Part shown: positions 51,614 to 61,973 of the stretch, piece by piece
Numbering within the stretch: position 1 is the first letter of the stretch
How the letters are laid out: every line of letters begins with the position of its first letter
Program-made: the position numbers and the translations under genes
Source of the DNA: Flavobacteriales bacterium
GTDB taxonomy: Bacteria > Bacteroidota > Bacteroidia > Flavobacteriales_D > Sanyastnellaceae
Assembly: GCA_015665315.1 (NCBI GenBank)
Contig: JADFAK010000101.1
Coordinates: 32,433 to 96,432 of the forward strand
Direction: 5' to 3'
DNA length: 64,000 nt
Notes under the pieces: model-generated
The model's database searches: none
What the model saw: the letters and a program-made list of their open reading frames with translations, nothing else
What the model was told of the DNA's origin: nothing

Positions 51614-53728
51614 TTACTTCGTACTTGCCCACACCTTGATATACTGGAATGGCTCATACTTAGACTTCTTGATTGCGTCATTGGCATATTTAGGTCCTTG
51701 GACCAATTCTGTCGGACGGGTAAGGGTGTAGTCTTTCCCTTCAACATATCCTGCATCATTCAAAGCAGCTTTGATCTGATCACGTGCTGTTTTGTTTCTG
51801 TGCTCGGTAAGCTTCTGGTTGTTCTCGAAACGCGAAGAAGGTACGTTTGAAGCTGAAGACTCAACTTTCAAATTGACTTTTCCTTTGGCATCGATGATGG
51901 CTTTTACTCCATCCATGAACTCGGCAAATTTATCTTCGGCCAAGCTCCACTCACCAGCATCGTACACGAAGAAACGCTCGAAGTATGCACTAGCATCTTC
52001 GATCGTAACATTCACAGGGTTGGCTGGATCAAATCCAGTGTCAGGATGTTCCACTACAACTGGATCTGGTGTAGGTTCTTCTACAATAGGTTCTTCTGTG
52101 AGTCCTTTGCCTCTTAGGTGAACTGGAAGTAAATGAACTTCTTTGTCAATCACACTGTACGCCGATTCGCAAGGAACGTTGATGAACTCTTCTTGGATAA
52201 TATCTTGCTCTACAACATACTCGATATGGTATCCTGAGCAAGGAGGAAGAACAGCAACGTAAGCACCATCACGAGCTCGCGGACGATACTCAGTAACTTC
52301 TCCATTCTTGTTGTTGGTCACCAAGATGTAACAATCCTCTGGCAATTCCTCTCCTGGAGCAGCAATGATAAAACCCTTCAATACAGCCAAGTCTGTTTCG
52401 ATTGGTGTATCAGGCATATCGATCATATAGATGTCCTTAAGTCCATACCCTTCTTCCTTACGAGAAGAGTAGTATGCACGTTTCTGATCGGCAGAAGGAA
52501 AGAAGAAAACATCATCATCTACCGTGTTCAACGGGTAGCCAATGTTCTCTGGTTTTGACCAGTTCTCATCATCACCGAGTACAGAATAGAAGATGTCAAA
52601 TCCACCCATGCTGTTATGCCCTGTTGATCCAAAGTACAACGTTTTGCCATCAGCGGAGATAAAGACAGCATCTTCTTCATATTCTGTGTTGATGGTCGCT
52701 CCTACGTTCAGTGCTTTACTCCACTCGTCATTTGGAAGCTTTACACATCGGTAGATGTCTCGACCACCAAATCCACCTTCACGGTCTGACACAAAGTAAA
52801 GGGTCTTTCCATCTGGGGACAAGCTGGCATGTGTTTCCCATGCGTCAGAATTGATGTCTGAGCCCAGAAGCTCCGGTTGGCTCCACGTTTCTCCAATCAA
52901 AACTGATTGGTAAATCTGTCCATTTCCATCTTCATCGTAATAGATGAAAAGCGTTTGTCCATCTGGGCTAACTGAAATCGTTGCTGCGTGGGCATCCGTA
53001 TTGATATTCAATAGCTCTGGCTCTTGCCAGTTTCCTGTGGCGTCTTTGTATGACACGTAGATATCTTCTTTCCACTCTCCAGTATCAAAATCGGTAATGT
53101 CAGTATTTGTACTGTCAATACGCATTCTTCGAGAAGTATAGAACAGGGCCGTCTCGTCCAACGAGAGAACAGGGCTGTAATCATTGGCGTCGTTATTGAC
53201 TTTAGGACCTAGGTTGGTGATCACATAGTTCTTCGGGTCAGCCTTTTGCTTCTTGGCCTCATTGCACATTTCCAATTGTCTTTCCGTCGCTGCATACAAG
53301 TGATGCTTTTTCGAGATTAAAGTCAATAGTTCATTGTACGTGGCAATCGCATCGTCAAGTTCGTAGCTAATGTGATAAGCTCGACCTAAATAATAGTATG
53401 CTTCAACAGGAGCTTTAACTTCAGTAGGATCATAAGGATCGTACTTCGTAGTTACCTCTCGTGTCGCCGCTGCTTTCAAATAGGGTAGCGCTTTAAGCTT
53501 TTCGTTTGAAGTCTGCAAAAAACAATAGCCAAGCTTATAATTAACATTGGCATTTGTGTTGTTCGTACTGAACAAAGAAAGCCAAATATCAATGGATTTA
53601 TTCCAAAGCTTTTCCTCCATCAATTGATTGGCCTCCAAGAATTGTTGGTTGAAATCACCACGCAAATTGTCGGCGAATGAAGTGCTAGCATATATAAGTA
53701 TAGCTGCGCAAAGTAAAAATCTTCTCAT
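51614..53728 (-). CDS. OmpA-family protein with TPR and WD40-like (PD40) repeats
   Basis: HASLSPDGKTLYFVSDREGGFGGRDIY, AVFISADGKTLYFGSTGHNSMGGFDIF; C-terminal OmpA-like VESSASNVPSSRFENNQKLTEHRNKTARDQI. Confidence 0.9.
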   Translation of the reverse strand: MRRFLLCAAILIYASTSFADNLRGDFNQQFLEANQLMEEKLWNKSIDIWLSLFSTNNTNANVNYKLGYCFLQTSNEKLKALPYLKAAATREVTTKYDPYDPTEVKAPVEAYYYLGRAYHISYELDDAIATYNELLTLISKKHHLYAATERQLEMCNEAKKQKADPKNYVITNLGPKVNNDANDYSPVLSLDETALFYTSRRMRIDSTNTDITDFDTGEWKEDIYVSYKDATGNWQEPELLNINTDAHAATISVSPDGQTLFIYYDEDGNGQIYQSVLIGETWSQPELLGSDINSDAWETHASLSPDGKTLYFVSDREGGFGGRDIYRCVKLPNDEWSKALNVGATINTEYEEDAVFISADGKTLYFGSTGHNSMGGFDIFYSVLGDDENWSKPENIGYPLNTVDDDVFFFPSADQKRAYYSSRKEEGYGLKDIYMIDMPDTPIETDLAVLKGFIIAAPGEELPEDCYILVTNNKNGEVTEYRPRARDGAYVAVLPPCSGYHIEYVVEQDIIQEEFINVPCESAYSVIDKEVHLLPVHLRGKGLTEEPIVEEPTPDPVVVEHPDTGFDPANPVNVTIEDASAYFERFFVYDAGEWSLAEDKFAEFMDGVKAIIDAKGKVNLKVESSASNVPSSRFENNQKLTEHRNKTARDQIKAALNDAGYVEGKDYTLTRPTELVQGPKYANDAIKKSKYEPFQYIKVWASTK

Positions 53729-53793
53729 AGCAGAAGTATTGTCTGGTTACTGTCTTAAAACCCCTAAATTACTACAAATTCCTCATTGACGCA

Positions 53794-55146
53794 TTAAATC
53801 TCTCGATTCAGGTCAAAATTCTCAAGATAATCACCAACACGACGTACAAAAGTACCTCCCAACATGCCATCAACAACTCGATGATCATAGCTATGTGAAA
53901 GGAACATCATGTGGCGTATACCAATGGTGTCTCCTGCTGGAGTTTCGATAATAGCCGGCTTTTTACGAATTGCTCCCAAGGCAAGAATGGCGACTTGAGG
54001 CTGATTAATAATTGGCGTACCCATTACGTTACCAAATGTACCAACGTTGGAAACGGTATAGGTTCCACCTTGAATATCGTCTGGCTTCAATTTGTTTTGT
54101 CGAGCTCTATTGGCCAAATCATTCACTTTTTTCGCCAATCCAACAAGGTTGTACTGGTCGGCATTGTGAATGACGGGAACGATCAAATTCCCTGAAGGAA
54201 GTGCCGCAGCCATCCCTACATTTATATCTTTTTTGTAAACTATATTAGCTCCATCCAATTGCACATTGATGCCTGGGAAGTCTTTGATCGCTTTTGTAAC
54301 TGCTTCAATAAACAACGGAGTGAATGTCAATTTCTCTCCATTGGCTTCCTCAAACTTCTTCTTTACCTTCTCTCTCCATAAAACCAAGTTGGTCACGTCG
54401 GCCTCGACAAAAGAAGTAACGTGCGCCGATGTTGCTTTTGACATCACCATGTGATCGGCAATCATCTTACGCATGCGGTCCATCTCGACCACTTCATCTC
54501 CCGCTGCAATATTTACAGGAACTGATGGTTTGTGAGCTGGTGCTGCTGGGGCCGACTTAGCAACTGGGGCAGAGCTCCCATTGCTGGCAACTGCTGCCGC
54601 TGCCGTCGGAGCTGGTGTGCTCGCTACTTGCTTAGCTCCACCGTTTTCGATGAATGCTAGAATGTCTTTTTTCGTAACTCGACCTTCCTTGCCAGTTCCG
54701 CTTAGCTTTTCAAGTTGATCCATCGAGACACCCTCTTTTGCCGCAATAGTGCGCACCAAAGGAGAATAAAACCGTCCGGAAGGTCCGTTCTTCGAGATTT
54801 CTCCTGCCGCCAAAGGCGCATTAAGAGCTTCGACCACTTCCGGTGCAGGAGTCGCTACAGGGGCAGCGGCCGCAGCCACGGGAGTAGGTGCAGGAGCACT
54901 ATCACCTCCGGTAGAAAATATTGCAATGGGCTGACCCACTTGAACAACATCGCCTTCAGCAACTAGTATTTTTGTAATTACTCCTTCCTCAGGCGCAGGC
55001 ACCTCAGAATCAACCTTATCTGTGGCGATCTCTACAATAGGATCATCCATATCCACTGTTTGCCCTTCTTCGATCAACCATTTGGTAATAGTCGCCTCAG
55101 CAACGCTTTCCCCCATCTTGGGCAATAAAATATCTATTTGAGCCAT
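53794..55146 (-). CDS. 2-oxo acid dehydrogenase E2 (dihydrolipoamide acyltransferase)
   Basis: Lipoyl domain IATDKVDSEVPAPEEG; E3-binding VRTIAAKEGVSMDQLEKLSGTGKEGRVTKKDI; catalytic SHSYDHRVVDGMLGG. Confidence 0.96.
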   Translation of the reverse strand: MAQIDILLPKMGESVAEATITKWLIEEGQTVDMDDPIVEIATDKVDSEVPAPEEGVITKILVAEGDVVQVGQPIAIFSTGGDSAPAPTPVAAAAAPVATPAPEVVEALNAPLAAGEISKNGPSGRFYSPLVRTIAAKEGVSMDQLEKLSGTGKEGRVTKKDILAFIENGGAKQVASTPAPTAAAAVASNGSSAPVAKSAPAAPAHKPSVPVNIAAGDEVVEMDRMRKMIADHMVMSKATSAHVTSFVEADVTNLVLWREKVKKKFEEANGEKLTFTPLFIEAVTKAIKDFPGINVQLDGANIVYKKDINVGMAAALPSGNLIVPVIHNADQYNLVGLAKKVNDLANRARQNKLKPDDIQGGTYTVSNVGTFGNVMGTPIINQPQVAILALGAIRKKPAIIETPAGDTIGIRHMMFLSHSYDHRVVDGMLGGTFVRRVGDYLENFDLNREI

Positions 55147-55239
55147 ACTTGCCTTGATTTAAGCGCCACAAAATTACACGAAAATGGTAGTTGACCAACG
55201 ATTCTTCTAATCAGTTGTCAACTGGGTACGAAGAAAGTG

Positions 55240-57186
55240 CTATCTACCCAGTTCAGCGAAGAATCTCCAAACGAAGCCCAAGTCGTTCATGACGCGATAA
55301 TCTTTGGCATAAACTACGTTGAGTTTGTCAAAGGTCTCCTGCGTCATTTTTGAATTTGCGCCAGCTAAAACAGGGTACAGAACTCCTGGTCTCAACTTCG
55401 GAAGTTTTTGTTTGTTGGTTGAGGTGGGGTAAAAACCTACCCAGGTCTTTTTGCCGACCAATACGGAGAATAGGTTCTGGATGTATTTGCCCTTGGAGCG
55501 GACAAACCAAATATTCAAGGGTAGGGTCAGCAATAGAGACAAGGCAACCGTAATGTCAAGAAGTCTCTTTTCTCTGCGATTGTTAGGGAGAGACACTGAA
55601 TTGACGTCCAGTATGAAAAGTTCGCCACTGGTTTCAATGCTATTGCTCCCAATAATATAAAGAGATTCCGGCGGAGCAATCTTAAATTCGACGCCTCGAT
55701 TTTCGGTCTTGCTCATGGTCGCTATGATTTCCGCCGAGGAAATGTCTTTCGCACAGAAAATCACATCATGAATCCCATGAACTCGGACTATTTCATCCAA
55801 TAATTTCATCGATCCAGCAGCATCTCCCATCGGATTGTCCTTGGAGTCGATGTACATCACATTGCCTAATTCCGCTTGCGACTGGGCCAATAATTGATGC
55901 ACTCGCTTGACTTCTTCTGTCGAGCCTACTAGGGCGTAATGCTTTACACGTTTAACTCTAAATCCAGTTTTGGACGGACTGAATGCTAGCAACAACCCGC
56001 GAATAGCTAGTAGCAAGGTGAAAACCACCACTGCTCCAAATACGATCAAAGCCCTAGAAAAACGCAAGCTCTCTGGAAGGAGCGAATAACCAATTAGAAT
56101 AATGATCGATCCCAATCCAATGCCTTTGATTACGTTCAGAATTCGAATCGGCCGCTGATAACCACCGGTTAACCCTAAACTCAAAACCCAACACCCCGCG
56201 TAAATGGCAAATGCAGCGGCTACTAAAGTTTGGTCGTAAACCTTGCCCTGCCAATTCTCATAAAAGAGCTTGATGGCCCAAAGCCCCCCAAATGCGACGA
56301 GTGCGTCAAGTGTGGGTAGCCACATCTGACTTATAAACCGACTCACAATCGCAATGCCCGCCCGTAAGTAAATGGCCATATTGATGAGGGTGCTGAACAT
56401 TTTGGCATTTTTGGAGCTAAAGTGCTTCTTGGCGAAAATGACCATGGCGTTGTAAAAAACAAACACGTAGTTCAAGCTCCCCTTTTTTGTACTCTCTCCT
56501 TTATAATGAATAATACTCGTGTCGGCCAAATAGAGATTCTTGTATCCACCCTGAATTATCCGCCAACTCAAATCAATGTCCTCACCGTACATGAAAAACT
56601 CTTCGTCTAAAAGTCCCACTTTATCCAAGGCCTCCTTTCGCATGAACATAAATGCCCCCGACAGGATTTCAATTTCATGATTCCCGTCTTTATCCAAGTT
56701 TCCAAGGTAGTAGGGGTTGATTCTTTTTGATTTGGGGAATAGTCTGTACAGACCGATCATCTTAAGCAAACTCACCCACGGCGTAGGCAGTCCGCGCTTC
56801 GATTCTGGCAGGTAAATCCCTTTTCCATCGACCATCTTCACGCCCAAACCACCGCCTTTTGGGTTGGCATCCATATGGGCAATGCAGGCTTCGAAGGTAT
56901 CTTCTTGAACCACCGTGTCGGGATTGAGGAGAAGAATGTATTCCCCCTGACTCAAACGCATGGCCTGGTTGTTGGCCATCGAAAATCCAACGTTTTCTTT
57001 GTTGGCAATCAGCTTGACCCATGGGAAACGCTCTCGCGTCATAGCTACAGAGCCATCTACGGAACTGTTGTCGACCACAAAGACCTCCATGTCTATATTC
57101 CGCCCAGCCCTTTCCACCGACTGCAGGCATTGCTCGAGGAAATATTCCACGTTATAGTTGACTATGACGACAGATAATTTCATCAA
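55240..57186 (-). CDS. glycosyltransferase family 2 fused to membrane region and a sugar-transferase-like C-terminal module
   Basis: KLSVVIVNYNVEYFLEQCLQSV...LLNPDTVVQEDTF...GEDIDLSWRI; then TMs, Rossmann-like HYALVGSTEEVKRV, C-terminal KTWVGFYP...LPKLRPGVL. Confidence 0.88.
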   Translation of the reverse strand: MMKLSVVIVNYNVEYFLEQCLQSVERAGRNIDMEVFVVDNSSVDGSVAMTRERFPWVKLIANKENVGFSMANNQAMRLSQGEYILLLNPDTVVQEDTFEACIAHMDANPKGGGLGVKMVDGKGIYLPESKRGLPTPWVSLLKMIGLYRLFPKSKRINPYYLGNLDKDGNHEIEILSGAFMFMRKEALDKVGLLDEEFFMYGEDIDLSWRIIQGGYKNLYLADTSIIHYKGESTKKGSLNYVFVFYNAMVIFAKKHFSSKNAKMFSTLINMAIYLRAGIAIVSRFISQMWLPTLDALVAFGGLWAIKLFYENWQGKVYDQTLVAAAFAIYAGCWVLSLGLTGGYQRPIRILNVIKGIGLGSIIILIGYSLLPESLRFSRALIVFGAVVVFTLLLAIRGLLLAFSPSKTGFRVKRVKHYALVGSTEEVKRVHQLLAQSQAELGNVMYIDSKDNPMGDAAGSMKLLDEIVRVHGIHDVIFCAKDISSAEIIATMSKTENRGVEFKIAPPESLYIIGSNSIETSGELFILDVNSVSLPNNRREKRLLDITVALSLLLTLPLNIWFVRSKGKYIQNLFSVLVGKKTWVGFYPTSTNKQKLPKLRPGVLYPVLAGANSKMTQETFDKLNVVYAKDYRVMNDLGFVWRFFAELGR

Positions 57187-57800
57187 CGAGACAATGAGTT
57201 TTCGTAAGGCACACGATTGGTTATTGAACGGCCAAGTGTGAGTTCGTCGGCATACTGAATTTCGTCACCATGGGATATTCCTCGGGCGATAGACGACACT
57301 TGGATGTCAAACGCCGCCATTTTTCGGTATAAATAGAACGCCGTTGTTTCTCCTTCCATCGAGGTACTCAACGCCAAAATCACTTCTTTTATTTCTCCTT
57401 TCCCAAGTCGGCCTAACAGTGAGTCAATGTGCAAATCCGAAGGGCCAATTCCATCGATAGGTGAAATGATGCCCCCCAATACATGGTACAAACCAGTGAA
57501 TTGATGTGTGCCTTCAATGGCAAGTACATCTTGAATATCTTCGACAATGCATACCAAGGATCCATTCCGACCTGGTGAGGAACAGATAGAACAGGTTGTG
57601 GAATCTGATAGGTTGTGGCAAATCGTGCACTCTTTTATTTGCTCTTTGAGCTGAAGAAATGCCGAAGTAAACTTTCTCACATCTTTTTCCTCGCGACGTA
57701 ATAAGTTGAGAACTAGACGCAGCGCAGTTTTCTTTCCTATGCCGGGCAAGGACGACATCTGATCTACAGCGTCTTGGATGAGTTTTGAGCGCAGTTCCAT
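57183..57800 (-). CDS. recR: recombination mediator RecR
   Basis: Start MELRSKLIQDAVDQMSSLPGIGKKTALRLVL (57800); CTICHNLSDSTTCSIC; ALSTSMEGETTAFYLYRKM; ARGISHGDEIQYADELTL. Confidence 0.96.
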   Translation of the reverse strand: MELRSKLIQDAVDQMSSLPGIGKKTALRLVLNLLRREEKDVRKFTSAFLQLKEQIKECTICHNLSDSTTCSICSSPGRNGSLVCIVEDIQDVLAIEGTHQFTGLYHVLGGIISPIDGIGPSDLHIDSLLGRLGKGEIKEVILALSTSMEGETTAFYLYRKMAAFDIQVSSIARGISHGDEIQYADELTLGRSITNRVPYENSLSR

Positions 57801-57834
57801 TCGGCAAATATAACTACTACATAGCGAAGCACTG

Positions 57835-58152
57835 TTATTGCCGACGGTGAAGTAGTTCGAGAGCAATTGATTTAATCACTTTGGTAGCAAGATCAGTGTC
57901 ATCAGCCCTTACTTTGTATAGCTGATGCGTTTTGGAAGTCTGAAAACTCCTAGCTCATTTCGTGCATCCATTTGAAAGATGTAGTGTGAGATCTAAAGGA
58001 AATGGACCAGCTATTTCGGTAGGAACAAGCACGCATACATTTGGTAGGGCCAACTTGGAGGGGAGCATGCTCTTCGCCGACAGAGGAACTTTTGATGGCG
58101 CGAAGCTCAGTCCTGCTAAGCCAGCTCCCTTTAAAAAATCGGATCTATCCAT
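57835..58152 (-). pseudogene. remnant of an intradiol ring-cleavage dioxygenase-like gene (N-terminal segment only, in-frame TGA at 57955-57957)
   Basis: MDRSDFLKGAGLAGLSF...NVCVLVPTEIAGPFPLDLTL resembles the N-terminus of secreted intradiol dioxygenases; no catalytic domain follows. The frame stays open past the TGA to TAA 57835-57837. Confidence 0.5.
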
Positions 58153-58230
58153 CGTTCGTTGCGATGAACATGTTTAACTGCAAAGTAGCTTGTTTTAGCG
58201 GGCATTCTGCCAAAAGCAAAAGAAATATCC

Positions 58231-59706
58231 CTACAGTGCTGAGATGTGCTTCAGGAGTTGTTCAAGGACTATATCAGCATCTTTAGTAAGGTAAGCGGGG
58301 TCTAACTCCACACGATGATCTGGTTTGACGGGACTTGCATCCTTGAGCATCTCGTTCGAATTATTGAAACGTATTGTAGAAATGTAAACGACAATCCCAC
58401 TTTTAGGCAATTTGAAATCTGACGGATTTCCCCATGTTCCTCCCACCGGACCAAGACAGGGTTCGCCCCAAATTTCTCCCAATGAATGCATCTGATAAGT
58501 TCCAGCGAAATTGGCCGATGCCGATGCAGAGCCACCGTCCATCAGCAAGTAACTTTGATTCTTGTAAACCTGTTTCGACTTGACACGTTCTCCTTCGGTG
58601 TAATAGACAGTATCACTTTGCCCCAGTTCAAGATCCATCATCTGAATATAGTTCAAAAGATCCTCCGATTTCCTTGGCGCGTGATGCATCAACCATCGCT
58701 CTACACGGTTTAAATTCGCGTTATAACGTTTGACAGAAAGCTCGCTTTGGTGGGCAATGATATTGGTGGGGGAGCATATCGTATCGGTCGACAAATAAGC
58801 AAATAATTGCTCCATCCGTTCCGATTTTCCACCTGTATTACTTCTTAAATCAATGGCCAAATGCCCGGTCCCTCTCGCGTTGAGTTCTTTGAAAGCCTTC
58901 CGCAAGGCCTTGTAATAGTGTCGATCTTTCCCCGCCGAAAAGCTTGAGATCTTGAGAACGGCCACATCCATTGTGTCGTTGAACGTGATCCTTACATTTT
59001 CCTTTTTCGCCGATTTAGACTGCGTTTTTGCCCACTCTTTTGAGGTTTTCCCCGGGTACCATACGTGCTCGATAGAGTCTTGTCCATGCGGAATAAATTC
59101 AATTTTATTCGAGTCCGCAATCTCCGTGAACAGTCCGCCAAATCGTGTAAATAGGAACTCACTTATCCGCAAGCGTCCGGTCAAACTATTGCCCTCCTGA
59201 ACACTCAGTTGGTTCACTTTATTGAAAACGACGGTAGATTTTAATCCGTTGATTGACACAAGTTTCGCGCCTACGGGAATCAGATCTTCAACATCCTGAG
59301 AGATAAAGAGTTCTCCTTTGATCGCCTTTACGCCAAAACCGTAGTACAATCCTTCGGTGCCGTATTTCGCTAGCAGACTTTTATACTGCAAATAAGAGTG
59401 AGAATCCTGCAAAGTCCCCATCAGTCCCGCAATTTTCGCCGAGAAGTCGATTAGGGGCATGGGCGTATTGCACTCACGACGAGTGGTTTTATAAACACGC
59501 TCCAGTTCCGCTTTAGAGCAAAAGAAAAATGGATTTTGATGGGTATCCAGGATGACCTTATACAAAGTGTCCAAGTCTGCGATCATTTGTCCGGGAGACA
59601 ACAATGAGTCAAGAGCGGCCTCGGGTTCATGTTTTTTTTGCGCGTAGCCGTTTGAAGTTATAAGGGTTAGCACAAGGCAAATGAGGAACCTGAAGAAAGT
59701 GGGCAT
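58231..59706 (-). CDS. S41 family peptidase
   Basis: LAIDLRSNTGGKSERMEQLFAYL; SYLLMDGGSASASANFAGTYQMHSLGEIWGEPCLGPVGGTWGNPSDFKLPKSG. Confidence 0.88.
   Translation of the reverse strand: MPTFFRFLICLVLTLITSNGYAQKKHEPEAALDSLLSPGQMIADLDTLYKVILDTHQNPFFFCSKAELERVYKTTRRECNTPMPLIDFSAKIAGLMGTLQDSHSYLQYKSLLAKYGTEGLYYGFGVKAIKGELFISQDVEDLIPVGAKLVSINGLKSTVVFNKVNQLSVQEGNSLTGRLRISEFLFTRFGGLFTEIADSNKIEFIPHGQDSIEHVWYPGKTSKEWAKTQSKSAKKENVRITFNDTMDVAVLKISSFSAGKDRHYYKALRKAFKELNARGTGHLAIDLRSNTGGKSERMEQLFAYLSTDTICSPTNIIAHQSELSVKRYNANLNRVERWLMHHAPRKSEDLLNYIQMMDLELGQSDTVYYTEGERVKSKQVYKNQSYLLMDGGSASASANFAGTYQMHSLGEIWGEPCLGPVGGTWGNPSDFKLPKSGIVVYISTIRFNNSNEMLKDASPVKPDHRVELDPAYLTKDADIVLEQLLKHISAL
59670..59683 (+). repeat. 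14-mer GCACAAGGCAAATG copy
   Basis: Exact match, + strand, within the S41 peptidase signal-peptide region. Confidence 0.7.
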
Positions 59707-59714
59707 AAAAGCTT

Positions 59715-61760
59715 CTAGTTTTGATCGAGTTTTTTAACCATCGTTAGAATCGTTGCCAGTGCTACTGTTTCACCTGTTTCGTCGTACACATCGACCAAAA
59801 ACTTCACAATGCCTTTGGCAATATCATCTTCCGAGCGCTTCTCTTGTCCGATTTTTTCTTTGACCGTGAATCGAACGCCAATTGTCATGCCTGGGTAAAC
59901 GGGCTTCGTGAAGCGACATTCATCTAATCCGTAGTTTAATAATACAGGACCTTTCTTGGCATCGACAAACAGTCCAGCCGCCTTGGAGAGTACAAAGTAG
60001 CCATGCGCTACACGTTGCTCGAAAATGGTTCCTTCTAGCGATGTAGCGTCCATGTGAGCATAGAAATTATCTCCACTCACATTGGCAAAATTCACAATAT
60101 CCGCATCACTTACTGTATGCTTTGCAGTAATTACGGTGTCTCCTATGTTGAGCTCTTCAAAATGCTTTCTGAATACATGTACGTCGGTTACGTTTTGATG
60201 CGCTCCTGGCTGATAAACATTGGTGATCCTTGATATGGTTGTAGGTGAACCTTGGATCGCCGTGCGCTGGAGATAATGCATCACACCTCGCTTTCCACCC
60301 ATCTCTTCGCCGCCGCCAGCACGACCTGGGCCACCGTGAGTTAGCATTGGCATGGGCGAACCATGGCCGGTAGACTCGCGCTCGCAATCGCGGTTAAGAA
60401 TGAGTATTCGTCCGTGGTGCGTAGCGGCCTCCAAGGTGAATTCTCGAGCTAGCTCATCATCGCTAGTAACCATCGAGCATACGAGAGATCCTTTACCCAT
60501 TCTGGCAAGTTCAACCGCTTCATCTAAGTTCTTGTACGGCATAATGGTACTCACAGGACCAAAAGCTTCAACTTCATGCACAGCTGTGTTGGTAAACGGA
60601 TTGTCATTCACCATCAGAATAGGTGAAATAAAAGCTCCTTTTTCCTTATTGGCACCAGTCACGTCAAAATTATCAAGGTCTCCATAAACGATGCGCTGTT
60701 CTTGAGCTAGTTGCTCTACCTTGGATCGAACTTCATCTACTTGTGATTTCCCCGCAAGTGATCCCATACGCACACCTTCAACTTGAGGATCGCCAATAAC
60801 TGTCTTGGCGAGTTGAGAGCCCAAGGCAATCTGAACATCTTCAACCAGATGCTCGGGAACCATGATTCTGCGAATAGCTGTGCATTTTTGTCCGCACTTA
60901 ACTGTCATCTCATTGCGAACGGCCTTGATGAACATGTCAAATTCAGGTGTTCCCGGCGTTGCATCGGCTCCAAGAATGGAGCAGTTAAGTGAATCGGCCT
61001 CCATGTTAAAAGGTACGGCTTCTTCTAACAATCGAGGATGAGCTTTTAGCATTTTACCTGTGCTGGCAGAACCAGTAAAGGTCACGATATCTTGAGATTC
61101 AACATGATCTAGGATTCCATTTGCAGATCCACAAATCAATTGCAATGCTCCCGGAGGAAGAATTCCTGATTTGTCGATTTCACGAACCATAACTTCTGTC
61201 AGGTAACTCGTAATAGTAGCCGGCTTGACTACTGCTGGAACCCCAGCCAGCCAGTTTACTGCCGTCTTTTCAAGCATTCCCCAAATTGGGAAATTAAACG
61301 CATTGATATGAACAGCGACTCCCTGCTTAGGTACCATAATATGGTGTCCTATAAATGAACCTTTCTTCGACAATGGAATGTGATCTCCATCGACGTAGTA
61401 TGTTTCGTCGGGGAATTGTCGGCGCAGACTGCTATAGGCAAACAAGTTCCCGATTCCTCCTTCAATATCTATCCAACTATCAACCTTCGTGGCACCTGTC
61501 TGATAGCTAGTCTTGTAGAACAGTTCTTTTCGCTCCAATAGATATAGAGCGAGTTCTTTGATCATTCTGCCACGCTCATGAAAAGTCATTTTACGAAGAG
61601 CTTTACTTCCTTCGGTACGCCCGTAATTGAGCATCTCACCAAAGTCCAATCCCGCACTGCTAGCTGTTGCAATGACATCTCCCGAAATAGCATTGTAGAG
61701 AGGTTTTCCTTCTCCTTGTCCGTCTATCCATTGCCCTAAGGCGTAATTCTGAAGTTTCAT
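59715..61760 (-). CDS. paaZ: phenylacetate degradation bifunctional PaaZ (ALDH + MaoC-like hydratase)
   Basis: ALDH domain (INAFNFPIWGMLEKTAVNWLAGVPAVVKPA, GQKCTAIRR) and C-terminal MaoC (HTVSDADIVNFANVSGDNFYAHMD). Confidence 0.95.
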   Translation of the reverse strand: MKLQNYALGQWIDGQGEGKPLYNAISGDVIATASSAGLDFGEMLNYGRTEGSKALRKMTFHERGRMIKELALYLLERKELFYKTSYQTGATKVDSWIDIEGGIGNLFAYSSLRRQFPDETYYVDGDHIPLSKKGSFIGHHIMVPKQGVAVHINAFNFPIWGMLEKTAVNWLAGVPAVVKPATITSYLTEVMVREIDKSGILPPGALQLICGSANGILDHVESQDIVTFTGSASTGKMLKAHPRLLEEAVPFNMEADSLNCSILGADATPGTPEFDMFIKAVRNEMTVKCGQKCTAIRRIMVPEHLVEDVQIALGSQLAKTVIGDPQVEGVRMGSLAGKSQVDEVRSKVEQLAQEQRIVYGDLDNFDVTGANKEKGAFISPILMVNDNPFTNTAVHEVEAFGPVSTIMPYKNLDEAVELARMGKGSLVCSMVTSDDELAREFTLEAATHHGRILILNRDCERESTGHGSPMPMLTHGGPGRAGGGEEMGGKRGVMHYLQRTAIQGSPTTISRITNVYQPGAHQNVTDVHVFRKHFEELNIGDTVITAKHTVSDADIVNFANVSGDNFYAHMDATSLEGTIFEQRVAHGYFVLSKAAGLFVDAKKGPVLLNYGLDECRFTKPVYPGMTIGVRFTVKEKIGQEKRSEDDIAKGIVKFLVDVYDETGETVALATILTMVKKLDQN

Positions 61761-61780
61761 ATTTCTTGCGTTTAATACCG

Positions 61781-61788
61781 CAAAAATA
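61781..61788 (-). promoter_or_regulatory. TATTTTTG -7-type box upstream of paaZ
   Basis: CAAAAATA on + strand, 21 nt before the ATG. Confidence 0.4.
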
Positions 61789-61973
61789 GGAAAGTGAGTG
61801 GGACGGTCGTGCTTAATGTGATAATACCATGGCTTTGTCCATTTTCTGGTTTACCGAATACTCAAAGGATTTAACGGAATTCTAAACGAGCTCTCCCTAA
61901 CTCTCATTTGCCGAAGGCTTAACTTTTTGATTGACATAGTTTTACATCAAACAAATCCACAAAACAACTTATT

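Noticed and set aside
57801-57866. N-terminal extension of the listed recR ORF (57800-57866)
   Set aside because: RecR homology starts at MELRSKLIQDAVDQMSSLPGIGKKTA (57800); the upstream residues look like intergenic translation.
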